In this document: positions 60,327 to 64,000 of the stretch, piece after piece | Layout: the number at the start of each line of letters is the position of its first letter | How positions within the stretch are numbered: position 1 is the stretch's first letter | Assembly (NCBI GenBank): GCA_031963405.1 | Contig: JASSUJ010000001.1 | Span: forward strand, 2,108,001-2,172,000 | Reading direction: 5' to 3' | DNA length: 64,000 bases | From: JASSUD01 sp031963405 | Lineage (GTDB): Bacteria; Pseudomonadota; Gammaproteobacteria; Burkholderiales; Burkholderiaceae | Position numbers and translations under genes: made by a program | The notes under the pieces: model-generated | What the model was told of the DNA's origin: nothing | What the model saw: only the letters and a program-made list of their open reading frames with translations | Databases searched by the model: none

Positions 60327-61580
60327 ATGACTAAGGTATTGCGCTTTTCCGATCTGTTGGCTAGCCATAAGCTGGCTGGCAAGCGTGTATTAATCCGCGC
60401 AGATTTAAATGTTCCACTTGATGAGCAGGGTGAAATCGTCGAAGACACGCGTATTCGTGCTTCGTTGCCAGCGTTGCGCTCGGCATTAGCAGCAGGTGCT
60501 GCGGTGATGGTGACGTCTCATTTGGGGCGACCAAGCGAAGGCGGGGAGCTTAGCGTTAAAGAGCGGCTCGCACCGGTTGCTAAACGGCTTGGTGAGCTGT
60601 TAGGCCGTACTGTGCCTGTACTGCAAAATTGGATTGAGAGCGGTGTGCAACTCGCACCGGGTGATTTAGTTGTGCTGGAAAACTGTCGCGCTAATCATGG
60701 CGAGAAACAAAATTCAGAAACGTTAGCGCGCAAAATGGCAGCGTTATGCGATGTATATGTGAATGACGCGTTTGGCGCTGCCCATCGCAAGCATGCATCG
60801 ACTTATGGCGTGGCGCAATATGCACCGATTGCCTGTGCCGGACCATTGCTGGTGCAGGAGTTGGAGGCACTTGCGTGCGCGCTTGAACAGCCTAAGCGCC
60901 CTTTAGTGGCGATTGTGGCAGGCTCGAAAGTATCGACCAAGCTGACTATCTTAAAGTCACTCGCTGCTAAAGTAGATCAATTAATTGTCGGGGGCGGCAT
61001 TGCCAACACCTTTATGCTTGCCGCTGGTTTGCCTATTGGGCGCTCGCTGGCTGAGCCTGCGCTGCTAGAAGAAGCAAAGATTATCCTTGCTTTGATGCGT
61101 GAACGCGGCGCATCTATCCCATTGCCGATCGATGTGGTCACAGCAAAGGAATGCAGCGCTCATGCTAGCGCGCAGACTAAGCGAGCTGACGCAGTTGCTG
61201 ACGATGATTTGATTTTGGATATTGGCCCAGCGACTGCCGACATGCTTGCGGCAAAGCTTGAGCAAGCGGGCACCATTGTTTGGAATGGGCCGCTTGGTGT
61301 GTTTGAGTTAGAACCGTTTAGCGCAGGCACGAAGAGTTTGGCGCAAGCGATTGCTCGCTCACCTGCTTTTTCCATTGCGGGAGGAGGCGACACGCTGGCG
61401 GCTATTGCTAAATATCAGGTGACTTCTCAGATTAGCTATATTTCAACAGGTGGCGGCGCTTTCCTCAGTGTGCTGGAGGGTTATCCGTTGCCCGCTGTCG
61501 AAGCACTAGAGATGCGTTACGCGCAGCTAGTTGATTCTGTATTAGGCAATGTGGCGACGCCACTTATGTCTGATTGCTAA
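60327..61580 (+). CDS. pgk: Phosphoglycerate kinase
   Basis: 417 residues from MTKVLRFSDLLASHKLAGK; 13 upstream in-frame codons are not family-like. It makes ATP and 3-phosphoglycerate in glycolysis and runs in reverse for gluconeogenesis. RADLNVPL (about 25), SHLGRPSEG (about 70), VYVNDAFGAAHRKHAST, and the nucleotide loop AGGGDTLAAI (about 352-361). pyk starts 8 bases after the stop. Confidence 0.96.
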   Translation: MTKVLRFSDLLASHKLAGKRVLIRADLNVPLDEQGEIVEDTRIRASLPALRSALAAGAAVMVTSHLGRPSEGGELSVKERLAPVAKRLGELLGRTVPVLQNWIESGVQLAPGDLVVLENCRANHGEKQNSETLARKMAALCDVYVNDAFGAAHRKHASTYGVAQYAPIACAGPLLVQELEALACALEQPKRPLVAIVAGSKVSTKLTILKSLAAKVDQLIVGGGIANTFMLAAGLPIGRSLAEPALLEEAKIILALMRERGASIPLPIDVVTAKECSAHASAQTKRADAVADDDLILDIGPATADMLAAKLEQAGTIVWNGPLGVFELEPFSAGTKSLAQAIARSPAFSIAGGGDTLAAIAKYQVTSQISYISTGGGAFLSVLEGYPLPAVEALEMRYAQLVDSVLGNVATPLMSDC

Positions 61581-61588
61581 GTTCGACT

Positions 61589-63025
61589 ATGCAGCGGGCT
61601 ACTAAAATTGTTGCGACGCTAGGCCCGGCCTCGTGCGAAAGCGTCATGCTTGAGCGTATGGTTAGTGCCGGTCTGGATGTGGCGCGCCTCAATTTTTCGC
61701 ATGGTACTGCCGTTGAGCATCAAGCCGTGGCCCAGCGCGTACGTGCTGTCGCGTTGGCAGCAGGTCGTGAAATCGCATTGATGGTGGATTTGCAAGGGCC
61801 GAAGATTCGGCTTGGCAAATTTGTCAGTGGCACCGTCAAGTTAACGCCTGGCCAATCCTTTATCTTGGATGCGCATTGCGAAGTAGGAGACGCGACGCGA
61901 GTAGGATTGGACTATAAAGAGCTGCCGCGCGACCTGAGACCAGACGATGTACTACTGTTAAACGATGGGCGCATTGTTTTGACGGTCAAGCGCGTAGTGG
62001 GAGATGAAATTCATACCGTCATTAAAGTGGGCGGAGAATTATCGAGTAATCAGGGTATTAACCGGCAAGGTGGGGGACTTTCTGCCCCAGCACTGACGGC
62101 TAAAGATAAAGCCGATATCGTTACAGCAGTAGCGCTTGGTGCTGATTATATTGCCGTCTCGTTTGTACAAAGTGCGCAGGATATGCACGCAGCGCGTCAG
62201 CTTGCGCATGAAGCGGGTGCGTCTTTAGGCGTGCTGCCAAAAATGATAGCCAAGATTGAGCGCACGGAAGCTATTGCCGCGCTTGCTTCAATCGTCGAGG
62301 CTTCTGATGGCATTATGGTGGCGCGTGGCGATCTAGCGGTGGAAGTAGGTAATGCTGCGGTGCCTGCACTGCAAAAGCGAATGATCCGTAGCGCCCGCGA
62401 AGCCAATAAGCTGGTGATTACCGCGACGCAAATGATGGAATCGATGATCTATGCGCCAGTGCCTACCCGTGCAGAAGTGTCAGATGTGGCAAACGCTGTG
62501 CTAGATGGTACGGATGCCGTGATGCTGTCGGCAGAAACCGCGACTGGCGAATATCCGGTGCAAACTATTGAAACAATGGCAGCGATTTGTCATGAGGCGG
62601 AAAAATCAGCCTATATTCAATTCGACAAAGACTGCCTCGACCGTATTTTTACACGCATTGACCAAACGATTGCGATGGGCGCGCTTTTTACCGCTTATCA
62701 TCTTGGCGCTAAAGCCATCATCGCCTTAACTGAGTCGGGTGCTACCGCGTTATCGATGAGTCGGCATTGGATTGGCGTGCCAATTTATGCGTTTACCCCG
62801 CAGCTGGCGAGCCAGCGAATGATGGCCTTGTATCGTAATGTGGTGCCGCTGCATTTAGCGCTTAAAGACGATCTTGATAGAGTGCTGCAGGCAGCGTTAC
62901 AAATGTTAGTGGCTAAGGATTTAACGGCGACTGGCGATATCGTTGTTATCACTGCTGGTCAGTCGAGTAGGCAGGCGGGTGGAACGAATATGATGAAGAT
63001 TGTAAAGATTGATGAGACCCATTAA
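61589..63025 (+). CDS. pyk: Pyruvate kinase
   Basis: 478 residues from MQRATKIVATLGPASCES; five upstream in-frame codons overlap the pgk end. It converts PEP and ADP to pyruvate and ATP. VARLNFSHGT (about 35), DLQGPKIRLG, active-site Lys in LPKMIAKIERTEA (about 215-228), MVARGDLAVEVG, and TATQMMESMI. C-terminal regulatory domain to the end. Within the pgk-pyk-fba set typical of Burkholderia. Confidence 0.96.
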   Translation: MQRATKIVATLGPASCESVMLERMVSAGLDVARLNFSHGTAVEHQAVAQRVRAVALAAGREIALMVDLQGPKIRLGKFVSGTVKLTPGQSFILDAHCEVGDATRVGLDYKELPRDLRPDDVLLLNDGRIVLTVKRVVGDEIHTVIKVGGELSSNQGINRQGGGLSAPALTAKDKADIVTAVALGADYIAVSFVQSAQDMHAARQLAHEAGASLGVLPKMIAKIERTEAIAALASIVEASDGIMVARGDLAVEVGNAAVPALQKRMIRSAREANKLVITATQMMESMIYAPVPTRAEVSDVANAVLDGTDAVMLSAETATGEYPVQTIETMAAICHEAEKSAYIQFDKDCLDRIFTRIDQTIAMGALFTAYHLGAKAIIALTESGATALSMSRHWIGVPIYAFTPQLASQRMMALYRNVVPLHLALKDDLDRVLQAALQMLVAKDLTATGDIVVITAGQSSRQAGGTNMMKIVKIDETH

Positions 63026-63150
63026 ATAAGCACTAAATAAGCCACAAGTAGGCCCCAATCGAGGCAGACTGATATAGATGAATTAATGCCAGCAGCGTAT
63101 TCGTAAGCTAAAAATTCATACTATTGTTGGTGGTTTATGTAGCGCTTCTC
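63026..63150. repeat. Palindromic element between pyk and fba
   Basis: AATAAGCACTAAATAAGCCAC and GTGGTTTATGTAGCGCTTCTC are imperfect inverted copies. An inner layer GATGAATTAATGCCAGCAGC, GTATTCGTAAGC, AAAAATTCATAC is diverged. It begins at the pyk stop codon. Confidence 0.65.
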
Positions 63151-63239
63151 TAATAAACTCTTGGCAATTTTCTGAGCCGCTCTTCAAAAACAATGAAAAG
63201 CAGTGCTATAAACAGGTTTTTTTAAATTAAGGAGATCTT

Positions 63240-64000
63240 ATGCCTCTCGTCTCAATGCGCCAGCTTTTAGATCATGCCGCTGAGAATGGCTATGGACTGC
63301 CAGCATTTAATGTAAATAATTTAGAGCAGGTACAGGCGGTTATGGCCGCGGCGGATGAAGTTAATTCGCCGGTGATCATGCAAGCCTCAGCGGGTGCACG
63401 CAAATATGCTGGTGAAGTGTTTTTGCGTCACTTGATTGCCGCTGCTGTAGAAGCGTATCCCCATATTCCTGTGGTGATGCACCAAGATCATGGGCAATCG
63501 CCAGCCGTTTGCTCGGCAGCAATTGATAGCGGGTTTACCAGTGTGATGATGGATGGCTCACTGCAAGAAGACGGCAAAACCATTGCCAGCTATGAATACA
63601 ACGTAGCAGTGACCAAGAAAGTGGTCGAGTTTGCGCATGCGCTCGGTGTGACCGTCGAGGGTGAGCTAGGTTGCTTAGGCTCACTGGAAACGATGCAGGG
63701 CGATAAAGAGGATGGTCACGGCGCGGAAGGCACGCTGAGTCGTGAGCAATTACTTACTGACCCAGAACAAGCGGCTGATTTTGTTAGGCTAACGCAGTGC
63801 GATGCACTAGCGATTGCCATTGGCACTTCGCATGGCGCGTACAAATTCACCAAAAAGCCAACGGGCGATATTTTGGCGATTGACCGCATTAAGCAAATCC
63901 ACCAGCGTTTGCCCAATACTCATTTGGTGATGCACGGTTCTTCCTCTGTGCCGCAAGAGCTGCTAGCAGTGATCAGGCAGTTTGGCGGGGATTTGAGACA
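63240..64000 (+). CDS. fba: Fructose-bisphosphate aldolase class II (partial, runs off window)
   Basis: First 253 codons of an open frame reaching the window end. It cleaves or forms fructose 1,6-bisphosphate with a Zn2+ centre. PLVSMRQLLDHAAENGYGLP is the Calvin-cycle-subtype start; zinc ligands in VVMHQDHGQSP (about 78-88) and VEGELGCLGSLE (about 139-150), then AIAIGTSHGAYKF and LVMHGSSSVP. AAGGAG 7 bases before the ATG. Subtype naming (fba/cbbA/fbaA) varies. Confidence 0.94.
   Translation, partial: MPLVSMRQLLDHAAENGYGLPAFNVNNLEQVQAVMAAADEVNSPVIMQASAGARKYAGEVFLRHLIAAAVEAYPHIPVVMHQDHGQSPAVCSAAIDSGFTSVMMDGSLQEDGKTIASYEYNVAVTKKVVEFAHALGVTVEGELGCLGSLETMQGDKEDGHGAEGTLSREQLLTDPEQAADFVRLTQCDALAIAIGTSHGAYKFTKKPTGDILAIDRIKQIHQRLPNTHLVMHGSSSVPQELLAVIRQFGGDLR

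Noticed and set aside
1..64000. CRISPR array
   Set aside because: The repeats are dispersed palindromes with diverged arms, not regularly spaced direct repeats, and no cas gene is present.
1..64000. Insertion sequence or transposase
   Set aside because: No DDE, HUH or serine/tyrosine recombinase motif was found in any frame I read, in spite of many inverted repeats; the elements here are non-coding or carry only short passive frames.

Overview
The window reads as a chromosome segment of a betaproteobacterium of the family Burkholderiaceae. The housekeeping proteins (IlvI/IlvH/IlvC, LeuA, Isc proteins, PurL, RecA, SucCD, Pgk/Pyk/Fba) and several gene orders (ilvI-ilvH-ilvC-psd-pssA-leuA; iscRSUA-hscBA-fdx-iscX; sulfatase-dgkA-purL; pgk-pyk-fba; ilvE-zinc finger-waaF-NTF2) look like Burkholderia as I remember it. 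Moderate GC, AT-rich gaps, very many short palindromic repeats and eukaryote-like accessory proteins (NACHT-WD40, patatin, single-module NRPS, trimeric autotransporter) fit a host-associated relative such as the endofungal Mycoavidus/Glomeribacter group. That genus-level guess is inference.

Layout. 0-8.1 kb: ppsA tail, then the branched-chain amino acid and phospholipid cluster ilvI, (KGG stress gene on the other strand), ilvH, ilvC, psd, pssA, leuA. 8.4-9.2 kb: an orphan hypothetical gene. 9.7-16 kb: a complete isc iron-sulfur operon with a promoter and a candidate IscR site. 16.5-24.7 kb: a hypothetical coiled-coil gene, an LtaS-type sulfatase, dgkA and purL. 24.7-34.6 kb: an accessory stretch with a 1831-residue NACHT/pentapeptide/WD40 protein, a tRNA-Met(CAT) and a patatin-like protein. 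34.7-40.6 kb: recA-recX, sucC-sucD, terC. 40.8-45.3 kb: type IV pilin, PglL/Wzy-type O-oligosaccharyltransferase, M48-TPR protease. 45.6-54.6 kb, mostly minus strand: a conserved set (unknown protein, NTF2-like, waaF, zinc finger, ilvE) split by accessory plus-strand genes (IucA/IucC siderophore synthetase, a two-helix membrane protein, a YadA-type adhesin). 54.7-59.9 kb: C-A-PCP-TE NRPS and a small hypothetical protein with an N-myristoylation-like start. 60.3-64 kb: pgk, pyk and the 5' part of fba.

The most unusual feature is a population of roughly 75-150 bp palindromic elements, about twenty in 64 kb. Many share a core (GGCGTCATG ... GTACTG[T/G]C[T/A]GC ... GCATTCCTTGC), while the outer inverted arms differ between subfamilies. 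Most sit between genes. Two lie inside genes, in frame: one adds about 34 residues to PurL and one about 29 residues to the condensation domain of the NRPS. The two inserted peptides resemble each other (A-R/K-N-A/S-D-A/E-D-S-T ... M-T-P). This recalls the Rickettsia palindromic elements and is the best candidate here for an undescribed system.

Limits: all assignments come from reading the sequence and from remembered families. No database search, structure prediction or signal-peptide program was run.
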